From Lysobacter sp. CFH 32150 (GTDB lineage: Bacteria; Pseudomonadota; Gammaproteobacteria; Xanthomonadales; Xanthomonadaceae): DNA of 64,000 bases. Position 1 is the stretch's first letter. The number at the start of each line of letters is the position of its first letter. The translations under genes were made by a program, and so were the position numbers. The stretch spans positions 214,698 through 278,697 of the forward strand of contig NZ_JALDWJ010000008.1 in the NCBI RefSeq assembly GCF_022758295.1, in the 5' to 3' direction. Under the pieces are notes generated by a model. It searched no databases. It was not told the DNA's origin and saw only the letters and a list, made by a program, of their open reading frames with translations. Shown here one piece after another: positions 1 through 9,506 of the stretch.

Positions 1-808
1 CGGTGGCGCCGGCGGAAATGCCGACGAAGACGCCTTCCTCGGCTGCCAGTCGTCGTGCGGTATCGCGCGCGAGCACATCATCGATTGGCAGGATCTCGTC
101 GGCGATGGTGCGGCTGAGCACGGCGGGCAGGAAGTCCGGCGTCCAGCCCTGGATCTTGTGCGGCTGCCATTCCTTGCCGGAAAGCAGTGCGGCGCCCGCG
201 GGCTCGCTGGCGATGATGCGAATGCCCGGACGCGCGAGTTTCAGCACTTCGCCGGCGCCGGTGATGGTGCCGCCGGTGCCCCAGCCGCTGACGAAATAGT
301 CGAGCCGTTTGCCGGCGAAGTCGCGCAGGATCTCCGGGCCGGTGGTGCTGCGGTGGTAGGCGGGATTAGCTTCGTTCTCGAACTGGCGGGCGAGGAACCA
401 GCCGTGCTTGTCGGCGAGTTCCTTGGCCTTGCGCACCATGCCGCTGCCGCGTTCGGCGGCGGGCGTGAGGATGACCTTGGCGCCGAATGCACGCATCAGC
501 TTGCGGCGCTCGATCGAGAAGGTTTCGGTCATCACCGCGACGAACGGATAACCGCGCGCCGCGGCCACCATCGCCAGCGCGATGCCGGTGTTGCCGGAGG
601 TGGCTTCGATGATCGTCTGGCCCGGCTTGAGCGTGCCGCGTTGCTCGGCGTCGAGCACGATCGCCAGCGCCAGGCGATCCTTGACCGAGCCGCCCGGATT
701 GAACGCCTCGTTCTTGGCGTACAGCGTGACGTGCTTGGGCGCGATGCGGTGCAGTTTGACGATGGGCGTGGAGCCGATGGTGTCGAGGATGCTTTCGTAG
801 AGGGCCAT
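1..808 (-). CDS. cysK: Cysteine synthase A, C-terminus cut by window edge
   Basis: This PLP enzyme makes L-cysteine from O-acetylserine and sulfide, the last step of sulfate assimilation. The visible 269 codons start at the ATG at 808 and contain the cofactor-lysine motif NPGGSVKDR (Lys43), the substrate loop EATSGNTG and the glycine-rich PLP phosphate loop GTGGT. The reading frame is still open at base 1, so the C-terminal part lies outside the window. It follows cysG in the same direction after 82 bp, next to the rest of the cys regulon. CysM is the main alternative, but the near-canonical CysK motifs and the context favour CysK. Confidence 0.93.
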   Translation of the reverse strand, partial: MALYESILDTIGSTPIVKLHRIAPKHVTLYAKNEAFNPGGSVKDRLALAIVLDAEQRGTLKPGQTIIEATSGNTGIALAMVAAARGYPFVAVMTETFSIERRKLMRAFGAKVILTPAAERGSGMVRKAKELADKHGWFLARQFENEANPAYHRSTTGPEILRDFAGKRLDYFVSGWGTGGTITGAGEVLKLARPGIRIIASEPAGAALLSGKEWQPHKIQGWTPDFLPAVLSRTIADEILPIDDVLARDTARRLAAEEGVFVGISAGAT

Positions 809-890
809 GTAATGAAATCCGGGGGAGTTTGGAGGGGACGACTTCGTTTCTACACCCAGCACCAGGTTGGTGCGTGAGGTTTTCGTTTCG

Positions 891-2339
891 TTACGCGGCT
901 TGCGCGAGGTCTTCGTGGGCAATAGCCGTTGAAGCTGCGCCCAGCGGCGCCGCACCGAACCAATGCAATTTTCCGGCCAGTGCCGCGACCTCGCCGAGGA
1001 TCAGCAATGCCGGCGACCGCACCGAATGCAAACGTGCAAGCTCCGGTAATTCGGCCAACGTGCCGACGATGACGCGTTGTTCGGGGCGTGAGCCGTTTTC
1101 GACGATCGCAAACGGCGTGCCCGGCGCCCGGCCATGCGCGATGAGCCGGTCGCGGATCTTTTCCAGTCCGGCCACGCCCATGTAGAAGGCCAGGGTCTGC
1201 CGTTCCTGCGCCAGCGCGGCCCAGTCCAGGGTGTCGTCGGAATCCTTGCAGTGCGCGGTGATGAAGCGCACCGACTGCGCGTGTTCGCGGTGGGTGAGCG
1301 GGATGCCGGCATACGCACCGCAGGCGAGTGCTGCGGTGATGCCGGGCACGACTTCGAACTCGATGCCGCGTGCGTGCAGTGCTTCGAGTTCCTCGCCGCC
1401 GCGGCCGAAGACGAACGAGTCGCCGCCCTTGAGCCGCACCACGCGTTTGCCTGCACGCGCGTAATCGACCAGCAGCGTGTGGATGCGTTCCTGCGTCGCG
1501 TTATGGTCACCACCGACCTGCTTGCCGACTTCGACCAGTTCCGCGTCGCGGCGCGCCAGCGCAAGCACCTCCGGGCTGACCAGGCGGTCATGGAGGATGA
1601 CGTCGGCTTCGCTCAGCAGTCGCAGCGCACGCAGTGTGAGCAGGCCGGGGTCGCCGGGCCCGGCGCCGACCAGAGCCACGCGACCCACAGGGTTCTCGCC
1701 GCGACCACCACCCAACACGGCATCGAACTCGCGCTCGGCAGCGGCTTGGTCGCCGGCACGCAGCAACGACGGGATCGGCCCCGCCAGCACGCGTTCGAAG
1801 AAACGGCGTCGCGCCTGCAGGCCGGGCAGACGCGCTCGGATGCGGGCGCGTTCGCGCGTGAGTAGTCCGGCGAGTGCGCCTAGCGATTCGTCGAATTGCG
1901 TTTCCAACTGCTCGCGCAGGTGCCGGGCGAGCATCGGGGCGCCGCCTCCGCTGGAGATCGCGATCTGCAATGGCCCGCGCTCGACGCGCGCCGGTACCTG
2001 GAAGCTCGATAGCTCGGCGTCGTCGACCACGTTGACGAAGACGCGGCGTTCTTCGCCAATGCTGGCGACGGCGCGATTGCTGGCCGCGTCATCGGTGGCG
2101 GCGATGGCCAGCCATGCACCGTCGAACCATGCCGGTTCGAAGACGCCGGGGACGTATTCGATCCGCCCTGACGACGCCCATTCGGACAGGGTGGGTTCCA
2201 GTTCCGGCGCCCCCACGCGGACCTGGGCGCCGGCATCAAGCAAGGCCGCCACCTTCCGCCGCGCCACCGCACCGCCGCCGACCACCAGCACGGTGCGGCC
2301 TCGCAGGTCGGCGAACAGAGGAAACAGCGGCGCAGTCAT
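891..2339 (-). CDS. cysG: Siroheme synthase (multifunctional CysG)
   Basis: This fused enzyme converts uroporphyrinogen III to siroheme, the prosthetic group of the sulfite reductase CysI encoded nearby. The N-terminal half is a precorrin-2 dehydrogenase/ferrochelatase with the dinucleotide-binding motif [11 protein letters not shown] (about residues 19-29). The C-terminal half, from about residue 220, is an SAM-dependent uroporphyrinogen-III C-methyltransferase starting with [15 protein letters not shown] and containing [17 protein letters not shown]. At 482 residues it has the expected full length. It is divergent from cysB across a 242 bp control region and precedes cysK. Confidence 0.96.
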   Translation of the reverse strand: MTAPLFPLFADLRGRTVLVVGGGAVARRKVAALLDAGAQVRVGAPELEPTLSEWASSGRIEYVPGVFEPAWFDGAWLAIAATDDAASNRAVASIGEERRVFVNVVDDAELSSFQVPARVERGPLQIAISSGGGAPMLARHLREQLETQFDESLGALAGLLTRERARIRARLPGLQARRRFFERVLAGPIPSLLRAGDQAAAEREFDAVLGGGRGENPVGRVALVGAGPGDPGLLTLRALRLLSEADVILHDRLVSPEVLALARRDAELVEVGKQVGGDHNATQERIHTLLVDYARAGKRVVRLKGGDSFVFGRGGEELEALHARGIEFEVVPGITAALACGAYAGIPLTHREHAQSVRFITAHCKDSDDTLDWAALAQERQTLAFYMGVAGLEKIRDRLIAHGRAPGTPFAIVENGSRPEQRVIVGTLAELPELARLHSVRSPALLILGEVAALAGKLHWFGAAPLGAASTAIAHEDLAQAA

Positions 2340-2412
2340 GGACGTCAGGCGGGATGTGGGACAGAAACCGTACTAATCGCATCCCATCAGCGGAAATGAC
2401 CCCGCGACTGGT

Positions 2413-2458
2413 GCTTATTCCGTATGGGCATAAGCTTTTGATATGCCGGCAAGGCATA
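2413..2458. promoter_or_regulatory. Probable CysB operators between cysG and cysB
   Basis: The 242 bp divergent region holds a perfect dyad GCTTAT-N11-ATAAGC (2413-2435), which fits the T-N11-A geometry of LysR-family sites. A second dyad TATGCC-N5-GGCATA follows at 2442-2458. Control of both cysG and cysB by CysB is inferred from position and symmetry. No promoter boxes were assigned with certainty. Confidence 0.55.
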
Positions 2459-2581
2459 AGTGCTGGACAAGTTCACCGGCACGGCGGTAGATTCATCCCT
2501 TCATTCGCATAAAGCGATATTTACAACTGAAACTGTGTATGCCCGGACGCGTCTTGCGCGCCGGCTGCACCCCGAAGCCTC

Positions 2582-3568
2582 ATGACACTGACCCAACTCC
2601 GCTACCTCGTAGCCATCGCCGACTCCGGGCTCAACATCACGTTGGCCGCGGAGAAGGTGCATGCCACCCAGCCGGGGTTGTCCAAGCAGCTCAAGCAGCT
2701 CGAGGACGAATTGGGCTTCCTGCTGTTCGTGCGCAAAGGTCGCAGTCTCGACGCCATCACCCCTGCTGGCGTGCAGGTGTTGGAAAACGCGCGCCGCATC
2801 CTTGCCGAGGTCAACAACGTCCGCAGCTATGCCGCCAATCACCGTCGCGAAAGCCATGGCGAGCTGACCCTCGCCACCACCCACACCCAGGCGCGCTTCG
2901 TGCTCCCGCCGGCGATCGCCGAGGTCAAGCGCAGCTATCCGCAGGTCGGCATCCACCTCAAGCCAGCGGGCGAGGGTGAAGTGTTGGCATCGCTGGCGAA
3001 GGGGCAGGCGGACCTGGCCGTGATCAGCACTGCCGGCGATCCACCTGCGGACGGACTGGCGATCCCGCTGTTCCGGTGGAAGCGCGTGCTGCTGGTGCCG
3101 CGCGGGCATCCGCTGGCCGACGCTGGGCAGGCGCCGACGCTGGAAACGCTCGCCAGGCATCCGTTGATCAGTTACGACTCGTCGGTGCGTCCGGAATCGT
3201 CGTTGCGTCGCGCTTTCGCTGCGATCGGGCTGGAACCGCAGATTGCGTTGACCGCGCACGATGCCGATCTGATCAAGACCTATGTGCGCGCGGGTCTCGG
3301 TGCGGGTCTATTGGCCGAGATGGCCGTCACCGCGCGGGATGTGGAGGAGTTGGTGGTGTTGCCCGCGCCGCCGCAGTTGCCTGAATGCATGACGTGGGCA
3401 TTGCTGCCGCATGGTCGGGTGTTGCGCGACTATGCGGTCGAGCTGCTGCATGCGTTGGCGCCGCAATTGGATCGCCACGATTTGCGCCGGGTGCTCGCGG
3501 GTAATCTCGAGGCGGATTGGCCGACGCCGCCCACGTGGGTGGAATTGAGTCAGGCGATCACGGTCTGA
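2582..3568 (+). CDS. cysB: CysB-type LysR transcriptional regulator
   Basis: This is a LysR-family activator of sulfur assimilation genes; in the family the effector is N-acetylserine or O-acetylserine. The winged helix-turn-helix occupies about residues 1-60 (LTLAAEKVHATQPGLSKQLK) and is followed by a full-length periplasmic-binding-protein-like effector domain. The protein is 328 residues, close to enteric CysB (324). The start at 2582 gives the typical N-terminus MTLTQLRYLVAIADSGLN. Its position divergent to cysG and upstream of cysJIH strongly supports CysB over a generic LysR protein. Confidence 0.93.
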   Translation: MTLTQLRYLVAIADSGLNITLAAEKVHATQPGLSKQLKQLEDELGFLLFVRKGRSLDAITPAGVQVLENARRILAEVNNVRSYAANHRRESHGELTLATTHTQARFVLPPAIAEVKRSYPQVGIHLKPAGEGEVLASLAKGQADLAVISTAGDPPADGLAIPLFRWKRVLLVPRGHPLADAGQAPTLETLARHPLISYDSSVRPESSLRRAFAAIGLEPQIALTAHDADLIKTYVRAGLGAGLLAEMAVTARDVEELVVLPAPPQLPECMTWALLPHGRVLRDYAVELLHALAPQLDRHDLRRVLAGNLEADWPTPPTWVELSQAITV

Positions 3569-3579
3569 CGCATCTTGCT

Positions 3580-3659
3580 CGTCATCCCGCGAAGGCGGGG
3601 ATCCAGTGACTTTCTCTGCTTCTGCCCTTGCTCGTCATCCCGGCGGAAGCCGGGATCCA
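3580..3659. repeat. Two direct copies of a CGTCATCCCG...GGGATCC palindrome
   Basis: Two copies of a roughly 27 bp imperfect palindrome, opening with CGTCATCCCG and closing with GGGATCCA, lie at 3580-3606 and 3633-3659. They sit just after cysB in the cysB-cysH convergent gap. Such palindromes are dispersed non-coding repeats in many proteobacterial genomes. No gene is seen in this 351 bp gap. Confidence 0.7.
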
Positions 3660-3708
3660 TTTTGACTTTGCCTTTTTGCTTCAAGAGCATTCCACTACTG
3701 CGCAGCGG

Positions 3709-3865
3709 GTCACTTTTCTTTGCTGGCCCAAAGAAAAGTAACCAAAAGAAATGGCCTCCTTGGCAAGAGCACACCGCGCGGCGTGGGAGGCTGCGGAGAT
3801 TTTTCGACTCGGCATCCTGCCTCGGTCGAAAAACGGCGCACGTCCTGTGCGCCGCCCTCCGGGTT
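3709..3865 (+). repeat. Putative dispersed repeat with coding-like appearance
   Basis: The remainder of the cysB-cysH gap holds a stretch that translates as FFAGPKKSNQKKWPPWQEHT followed by a GC-rich segment with inverted repeats. I recall closely similar translated strings as spurious small ORFs in many Xanthomonadaceae genomes, which suggests a dispersed intergenic element and not a gene. It has no credible ribosome binding site. The assignment rests on memory of the family and on the lack of any domain. Confidence 0.45.
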
Positions 3866-3919
3866 ATGTAGGTAGTCGGTGTTCCAGCTTTCTTCGAAGC
3901 AACAGCATCAGTTGAGTGC

Positions 3920-4666
3920 TTACGCCGCCTGTTCCACAGCTCCGCTCCAGTCCTCATGCAACCCGCATTCGCGCTTCAAGCCGAAGAAACGGGTGTCTTC
4001 CTCGCTCATGCCGGCCGTGAGCGGTCGTGTGGTGTGCGTGTCGCCGATGGAGACGTAGCCTTCGTGCCACAGCGGGTGGTAGGGGAGGTCGTGGCGTTGC
4101 AGGTAGTTCCAGATGTCGCGGTCGTTCCAGTCGGCGAGGGGATGCAGTTTCCAGCGGCCGTCGCGTAGTTCGATGAAATCGATGTCGGCGCGGCTCTGCG
4201 ATTGCGCGCGGCGGATGCCGGCGATCCAGGTGCGCACGCCGAGTTCGTCGAGCGCGCGTTGCATCGGTTCAACCTTGTGCACGCGGTTGTAGCGGTTGAG
4301 GCCATCGACGCCGAGTTCGCGCAGCCGGGTCACGTTGGCATCGTTCCATGCGGCTTCCGTGCGCGGACGATAGATCTTGAGGTTGAGCGCGAGGCGTGCA
4401 CCCAGCTCGTCGGCGAAGCGATGCGTCTCCGGGAACAGGTAGCCGGTGTCGATCAGGATCACCGGGAGATCGGCTTGCTGCCGCGTGACCATGTGCAGCG
4501 CCACCGCTGCCTGCGCGCCGAAGCTCGATGACAACGCGTGGTTGCCGGCCAGGGTTTCGAGGCCCCATGCCACGCGTTCCTCGGCGGTCTTGTGGCCGAG
4601 CCAGCGGTTGAGGTCGGCGAGCGCGCGCGGCGATTCGGCGGCGCTGACGGGATCGGGCGGGCTCAT
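3920..4666 (-). CDS. cysH: Phosphoadenylyl-sulfate reductase (thioredoxin)
   Basis: This enzyme reduces PAPS to sulfite using thioredoxin. The 248-residue protein carries the PP-loop-like [14 protein letters not shown] near the N-terminus, [15 protein letters not shown], and the C-terminal catalytic motif KRECGLHE with Cys234. No Cys pairs for an iron-sulfur cluster are present, which fits the PAPS-specific and not the APS-specific type. I chose the ATG at 4666 because it overlaps the cysI stop codon as ATGA, indicating translational coupling. A longer open frame upstream is antisense-like and was ignored. It is the last gene of cysJIH. Confidence 0.95.
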   Translation of the reverse strand: MSPPDPVSAAESPRALADLNRWLGHKTAEERVAWGLETLAGNHALSSSFGAQAAVALHMVTRQQADLPVILIDTGYLFPETHRFADELGARLALNLKIYRPRTEAAWNDANVTRLRELGVDGLNRYNRVHKVEPMQRALDELGVRTWIAGIRRAQSQSRADIDFIELRDGRWKLHPLADWNDRDIWNYLQRHDLPYHPLWHEGYVSIGDTHTTRPLTAGMSEEDTRFFGLKRECGLHEDWSGAVEQAA

Positions 4667-6363
4667 GCTTGCACCTGCACGGGAATGTGTTTCGGGATGC
4701 GAACGACCTGGCTGCGGACGAGGAAATCGCCGAAGCCTTCTTCGGATTCGCGTTCGCCGGCGTAGCGCGCCAGCAGCGGATCGAGCGCGGCGAGAATCGC
4801 CGCTTCGTCGATGTTTTCGCGATACAGCGTGTTCAAGCGCTGGCCGCGATGGTCGGCACCAAGCATCAGGTTGTAACGGCCAGGCGCCTTGCCGACGAGG
4901 GCGATCTCGCCGAGGTACGGCCGCGAGCAACCGTTCGGGCAGCCGCTGATGCGCAGGTTAAGCGGCATATCGCGCAGGCCGTGCGTGTCGAGCAGAGTCT
5001 CGACCTTGCCGACGAACTCCGGCAGATAGCGTTCGGCTTCGGCCATTGCCAGGCCGCAAGTCGGCAGGGCGACGCAGGCGAGCGCATTGAGGCGCGTCGG
5101 CGTTGCCGTCGTGTGCGCGCCGAGGCCGTGCGAAGACACCAGCGCATCGATGCGCCAACGCTCTGAGGCTGGTACGCCGGCGATCACCAGGTTCTGGTTC
5201 GGCGTCATGCGGAACTCGCCGGTGTGACTGCTTTTAACAAGCACACGGGCGATTTCACGCAGGCCAGTGAGATGCGACAGCCCATCGCGATCCCAGATGC
5301 GCCCAGAGGGAATGCGCAGGGTCAGGTGCCAACGTCCATCCTCGCCTTCCACCCACCCGAAACGATCGTTGTTGTGCGCGAAGGCGAAGTCGCGCGCCGC
5401 GTCAAGCGCGAAGCCGGCGCGGCGTTCGACTTCCGCCTTGAACCAGTCGAGACCACGGTCGTCGATCGTGTATTTCAGCCGCGCGCGCTTGCGCACGGCG
5501 CGGTTGCCGAAGTCGCGCTGCGCGGTCACGACCGCTTCGCCAACAGCAATCACCTGCTCGGGCGTGACGAAACCGATCACGTCGCCGAGGCGTGGATAGG
5601 TTTCCGGATCGCCGTGGCTCGCACCCATGCCGCCGCCAACGCTCACGTTGTAGCCGACGAGCTTCCCGTCTTCGATGATGGCGATGAATCCGAGATCCTG
5701 CGCGTACACGTCGACATCGTTGTACGGCGGGATCGCGAAGCCGATCTTGAACTTGCGCGGCAGGTAGGCCTGGCCGTAGATCGGTTCGACTTCCTCGCCA
5801 CTGCCGGCGACTTTTTCTTCGTCGAGCCAGATCTCGTAGTAGGCGCGCGTGTTCGGCAGCAGGTGCTCGGACAACGCCGCGGCTTGCGCGAACACCGCTG
5901 CATGCGCCTGCGATTGCAGCGGGTTGGCCGCGACCGCCACGTTGCGATTGACGTCGCCGCAGGCGGCGAGGGTGTCGATCAGCGCGGCGTTGATCGCCTG
6001 CATGGTCGGCTTCAACTCGCCCTTGATCACGCCGTGGAACTGGAACGCCTGCCGCGTGGTGATCCGCAGGCCGCGTTCGGCGAACGTGGTGGCGATGCGA
6101 TCGAGTTTCAGCCACTGCTCCGGCGTGACCACGCCGCCCGGAGTGCGGGTGCGGATCATGAACGAGAACGCGGGTTCGAGCTTCTGCTGGCGGCGTTCCT
6201 CGCGGATGTCGCGATCGTCCTGCTGATAGCTGCCGTGGTACTTGATCAGGGTCTGGTCGTCTTCGGCCAGCGCACCTGTGATCGGGTTGGCGAGCGATGC
6301 CAGCAGCGTGCCACGGAGGCGACCGCTGTCCTGCTTGATGTCTTCGACCGAATGCGCACTCAT
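4663..6363 (-). CDS. cysI: Sulfite reductase hemoprotein beta-component
   Basis: This siroheme-[4Fe-4S] subunit catalyses the six-electron reduction of sulfite to sulfide. Four cluster/siroheme cysteines are visible as Cys430, Cys436, Cys475 and Cys479 (C-X5-C-X38-C-X3-C, within PTCGLA and [10 protein letters not shown]). The length of 566 residues is normal for the family. It starts 1 bp after the cysJ stop and overlaps cysH by 4 bp, so the three genes form one tightly packed operon. Siroheme would come from CysG encoded a few kb away. Confidence 0.97.
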   Translation of the reverse strand: MSAHSVEDIKQDSGRLRGTLLASLANPITGALAEDDQTLIKYHGSYQQDDRDIREERRQQKLEPAFSFMIRTRTPGGVVTPEQWLKLDRIATTFAERGLRITTRQAFQFHGVIKGELKPTMQAINAALIDTLAACGDVNRNVAVAANPLQSQAHAAVFAQAAALSEHLLPNTRAYYEIWLDEEKVAGSGEEVEPIYGQAYLPRKFKIGFAIPPYNDVDVYAQDLGFIAIIEDGKLVGYNVSVGGGMGASHGDPETYPRLGDVIGFVTPEQVIAVGEAVVTAQRDFGNRAVRKRARLKYTIDDRGLDWFKAEVERRAGFALDAARDFAFAHNNDRFGWVEGEDGRWHLTLRIPSGRIWDRDGLSHLTGLREIARVLVKSSHTGEFRMTPNQNLVIAGVPASERWRIDALVSSHGLGAHTTATPTRLNALACVALPTCGLAMAEAERYLPEFVGKVETLLDTHGLRDMPLNLRISGCPNGCSRPYLGEIALVGKAPGRYNLMLGADHRGQRLNTLYRENIDEAAILAALDPLLARYAGERESEEGFGDFLVRSQVVRIPKHIPVQVQA

Positions 6364-6364
6364 C

Positions 6365-8179
6365 TCAATACACGTCCCGTGCGTAACGGCCCTGCGCCTG
6401 AAGGTCGTTCAAGTAATCGTTGGCGTCGTCGTCGGACTTGCCACCGTGCATGGTGATCGCTTCGAGCAACGCGGCATGCACGTCCTTGCCCATCGCGATC
6501 GCGCCGCAGACATAGAGATGCGCGCCGGATTCCAGCCACGCGTACAGTTCGCGGCCGTGTTCGCGCAGGCGGTCCTGCACGTAGATTTTCTGGGCCTGGT
6601 CGCGCGAGAAGGCGAGGTCGAGGCGATGCAGGCCGCCGTTCTTCAGCGCGTCCTGCCATTCCAGCTGGTAAAGGAAATCGCTGCGGCTGTGCGGATTGCC
6701 GAACAGCAGCCAGTTGCGGCCGCTGGCACCGACGGCGACGCGCTCCTGCACGAAACCGCGGAACGGCGCGACGCCGGTTCCGGGCCCGATCATGATCACG
6801 TCGCGCGCGGCATCCTTCGGCAGACGGAAGCGTTCGTTGTGCTCGATATAGATCGGCAGTTTCGCGCCTTCCTCACTCGCAGCGAGCAGATGCGACGCCG
6901 CGCCCCAGCGCGTGCCGCCACCGTTGTCGTATTCGACATGGGCGACGGTGAGGTGCGCTTCGTCGCCGACCAGTTTCTGGCTGGAGGCGATCGAGTACAG
7001 CCGTGGAGTGAGCGGACGTAACGCTGCGACCAGTTCTTCAGCCGACCATTCGCCACGATATTGCTGCAGCAGATCGATGACCTGGGTGTTGGTGAGCAGC
7101 TTCGTCAGTTGCGCGGCGTTGTCCGGTGCCAGCAGGCGATTGAGTTCGTCGCTGCGCACGTGCGTGGCATGGGTGGCGACGAACGGGCGCGCGAGCCTGG
7201 TCAGCTCGCGCTTCTCGCCCAGCCATTGCCGCAGCGGCAGGCTCTGCTCGGCATGGGTCACGCTGGCATCGCCGTCGAGTTCGAGTGCGGCGAGCACTGC
7301 GTCGACCAGTGCCGGCGGATTCTGCGGCCACAGGCCGAGCGCATCGCCGGGTTCGTAGTGCAGGCCCGAGCCTTCGAGGGAAATCTCGAAGTGACGGACA
7401 TCCTTGCTTGAAGCCGCTTTCTGACTGCCGCGGCCAGTGATGCGCTGGTTGACGAGCAACTCGGCGGCGAACGGCGCGTCGCGGTGGAATGCCGGCGCCG
7501 GCGGCAATGGACGCAGCGGCGTGACCGTGGCGCGTGGCGGCGCTTTCAGCGCTTCCTTCGCGGTCACGAGGACTTTGTCCAGCCACGGATTGGCAACGCT
7601 GTCGATGTCGAGGTCGGCATCGCCGCGCGCGAGCCAGCGCGTCGCACCGAGTTCGGCCAGGCGCTCGTCGAGGCGCTTGCCGATCGCGCAGAACTGCGGG
7701 TAGCTGGAATCGCCGAGACCGAGGACTGCGTAGTGCAGGTCCTTCAATTGCGGGGCGCGCTTGCCGGCGATGAAGTCGACGAAGCCACGGGCGTCGTCCG
7801 GCGGATCGCCGTCGCCCTGGGTGCTGATCACAACGACCAGGTAGCGCTCGTTCTTGAGTTCGCGGGTTGGATAGGCGTCGGCGCGCAACAGCTTGACGCT
7901 GAGGCCGGCGGTTTCCGACTGCTGCGCCAGCTTCTCGGCGGCGCGCCTGGCGTTGCCGGTCTGGCTGCCGTAGACGATGGTCAAAGTGTGCGCGGGTGCG
8001 ACCGCGACCAGCGGTTCGGCCGCCACACGCAGCGGCAACGCTCGGCCGCGGGCGATGCCGGCGGCGTAACCGGACAACCACCACAAACCGTCGGCGTCCA
8101 GGCCTTCGGCCAGCCGCGCGAGCGTGGTAGCCGTGTCTTCCGGCAGCGACGGCGGCGTGAGCAGGGCGGGGGCAGGCAT
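6365..8179 (-). CDS. cysJ: Sulfite reductase flavoprotein alpha-component
   Basis: This diflavin reductase passes electrons from NADPH through FAD and FMN to CysI. The order of domains is a flavodoxin-like FMN domain ([10 protein letters not shown] near residue 73), an FAD-binding domain with RLYSIASS, and an NADPH-binding domain containing [13 protein letters not shown] and ending in the aromatic RYARDVY typical of the family. The length of 604 residues matches CysJ. It is the first gene of cysJIH and is divergent from cysD across a 257 bp intergenic region. Confidence 0.96.
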   Translation of the reverse strand: MPAPALLTPPSLPEDTATTLARLAEGLDADGLWWLSGYAAGIARGRALPLRVAAEPLVAVAPAHTLTIVYGSQTGNARRAAEKLAQQSETAGLSVKLLRADAYPTRELKNERYLVVVISTQGDGDPPDDARGFVDFIAGKRAPQLKDLHYAVLGLGDSSYPQFCAIGKRLDERLAELGATRWLARGDADLDIDSVANPWLDKVLVTAKEALKAPPRATVTPLRPLPPAPAFHRDAPFAAELLVNQRITGRGSQKAASSKDVRHFEISLEGSGLHYEPGDALGLWPQNPPALVDAVLAALELDGDASVTHAEQSLPLRQWLGEKRELTRLARPFVATHATHVRSDELNRLLAPDNAAQLTKLLTNTQVIDLLQQYRGEWSAEELVAALRPLTPRLYSIASSQKLVGDEAHLTVAHVEYDNGGGTRWGAASHLLAASEEGAKLPIYIEHNERFRLPKDAARDVIMIGPGTGVAPFRGFVQERVAVGASGRNWLLFGNPHSRSDFLYQLEWQDALKNGGLHRLDLAFSRDQAQKIYVQDRLREHGRELYAWLESGAHLYVCGAIAMGKDVHAALLEAITMHGGKSDDDANDYLNDLQAQGRYARDVY

Positions 8180-8436
8180 GGGATAGGCCGGGAGCGCGGG
8201 AATTGCAGCCAGACTAGTGATGGCCCTCGCGCGGGGGAAAGGACCGCTCGTTATGCGTTCATTCCCCGCGCTTATTTCCCCATTAGCGCGGCGGTTTTGA
8301 TACTCGTCGCACCCAGCGGCCTTGCGCCGCCTCGCAAATCGAGCCGATTCCTTCAGCGGGGCTATCGGCCCGCTCCCTATAATGTGCCGAATTAGCCGCG
8401 GCGGCCGCCTGCCGGCCAGAGAGATTTAGCCTGCTT
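8180..8436. promoter_or_regulatory. Divergent cysJIH / cysDNC control region
   Basis: This 257 bp gap drives cysJIH leftward and cysD-cysNC rightward. A good -10 box TATAAT is at 8378-8383 for cysD, but no matching -35 lies at the proper distance, as expected for an activator-dependent promoter. A/T-rich stretches at about 8259-8287 (TTATG..., CTTATTTCCCCATTAG) are candidate CysB half-sites. The binding is inferred. Confidence 0.5.
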
Positions 8437-9348
8437 ATGCCCGCAAGCCCAGATTTGAGCCACCTCGACCGCCTGGAAGCGGAAAGCATCCATATCCTGC
8501 GCGAGGTCGCGGCCGAGTTCCGCAATCCAGTGATGTTGTATTCGATCGGCAAGGACAGCTCGGTGCTGCTGCACTTGCTGCTGAAGGCGTTCGCGCCGGC
8601 GAAACCCCCCATCCCGTTGTTGCATGTCGATACCGGCTGGAAGTTCGGCGAGATGATCGCGTTCCGCGACCGTCGTGCCACCGAAACCGGCATCGACCTG
8701 CGGGTGCACATCAATCCCGACGGCCTCGCGCAGGGCATCGGCCCGATCAGCCATGGCGCCAATGTCCATACCGACGTCATGAAGACCCAGGCGCTGAAGC
8801 AGGCGCTGGATGCCGGCGGCTTCGATGCCGCGATCGGCGGTGCGCGCCGCGACGAAGAGAAGTCGCGCGCCAAGGAGCGCATCTTCTCGTTCCGCAGCGA
8901 GCAGCATCGCTGGGACCCGAAGAACCAGCGCCCCGAGCTGTGGAACCTCTACAACACGCGGACCCACAAGGGCGAAAGCGTGCGCGTGTTTCCGATCTCG
9001 AACTGGACCGAGCTCGACGTCTGGCTCTACATCTATCGCGAACGGATTCCCGTGCCGTCGCTGTACTTCGCGGCAGAGCGTCCCGTGGTCGAACGCGACG
9101 GGGGGCTGATCCTGGTCGACGATGCGCGTTTGCCGTTGCGCAATGGCGAAACGCCGCAGGTGAAGCAGGTGCGCTTCCGCACGCTCGGCTGCTACCCACT
9201 GACCGGCGCGATCGAATCCGACGCCGACACGCTGGAGAAGATCATCGCCGAGATGCTGGTGGCGACCACGTCCGAACGCCAGGGTCGCGTGATCGACCAT
9301 GACCCATCGGCGTCGATGGAGAAGAAGAAGCAGGAGGGCTATTTCTGA
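8437..9348 (+). CDS. cysD: Sulfate adenylyltransferase small subunit
   Basis: CysD forms APS from ATP and sulfate, driven by GTP hydrolysis in CysN. The 303-residue protein has the PP-loop motif [13 protein letters not shown] (about residues 35-47) and the family segments [20 protein letters not shown] and [10 protein letters not shown]. The ATG at 8437 is preceded by a GAGAGA ribosome binding site. Its TGA stop overlaps the ATG of a 52-codon ORF (TGATG) that leads into cysNC. Confidence 0.97.
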   Translation: MPASPDLSHLDRLEAESIHILREVAAEFRNPVMLYSIGKDSSVLLHLLLKAFAPAKPPIPLLHVDTGWKFGEMIAFRDRRATETGIDLRVHINPDGLAQGIGPISHGANVHTDVMKTQALKQALDAGGFDAAIGGARRDEEKSRAKERIFSFRSEQHRWDPKNQRPELWNLYNTRTHKGESVRVFPISNWTELDVWLYIYRERIPVPSLYFAAERPVVERDGGLILVDDARLPLRNGETPQVKQVRFRTLGCYPLTGAIESDADTLEKIIAEMLVATTSERQGRVIDHDPSASMEKKKQEGYF

Positions 9349-9506
9349 TGAACCACATCGCCAACCTCTTCTCTTGTGCGAGTGACTCTTGTGGGGGCGA
9401 CGTAAGTCGCGATCGCGACGTCTTCAATCTCTCCCAAGTGCTTATCGCGACTTACGTCGCTCCCACAAAAACAAAAGCAACAACTACGGTGGGGGTGGTC
9501 GCATGA
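9348..9506 (+). CDS. 52-codon ORF bridging cysD and cysNC, REP-derived
   Basis: An open frame starts at the ATG overlapping the cysD stop (TGATG) and ends at a TGA overlapping the cysNC start (ATGA at 9503-9506). Most of its sequence is a pair of inverted GTGGGAGCGACG repeats, so the peptide (beginning [14 protein letters not shown]) is unlikely to have a conserved function. Its ends would allow ribosomes to pass from cysD to cysNC by stop-start coupling across the inserted repeat. Whether it is translated is not known. Confidence 0.4.
   Translation: MNHIANLFSCASDSCGGDVSRDRDVFNLSQVLIATYVAPTKTKATTTVGVVA
9391..9466. repeat. Inverted pair of GTGGGAGCGACG REP units
   Basis: One arm, beginning GTGGGGGCGACGTAAGTCGC, lies at 9391-9413 and its inverted partner, ending GTCGCTCCCAC, at 9444-9466. 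Each unit is itself hairpin-forming (GCGAC/GTCGC). The pair is inside the cysD-cysNC transcript and could form a stable RNA structure there. Confidence 0.85.

Noticed and set aside
3575..3871. 98-codon frame between cysB and cysH
   Set aside because: It reads through dispersed repeats and has no ribosome binding site; treated as a repeat element.
3920..4930. 336-residue version of CysH
   Set aside because: The first 88 residues are an out-of-frame reading of cysI and have no conservation; the coupled ATG at 4666 is right.
5224..6456. 410-codon plus-strand open frame
   Set aside because: It is antisense to cysI and has no recognisable domain or ribosome binding site.
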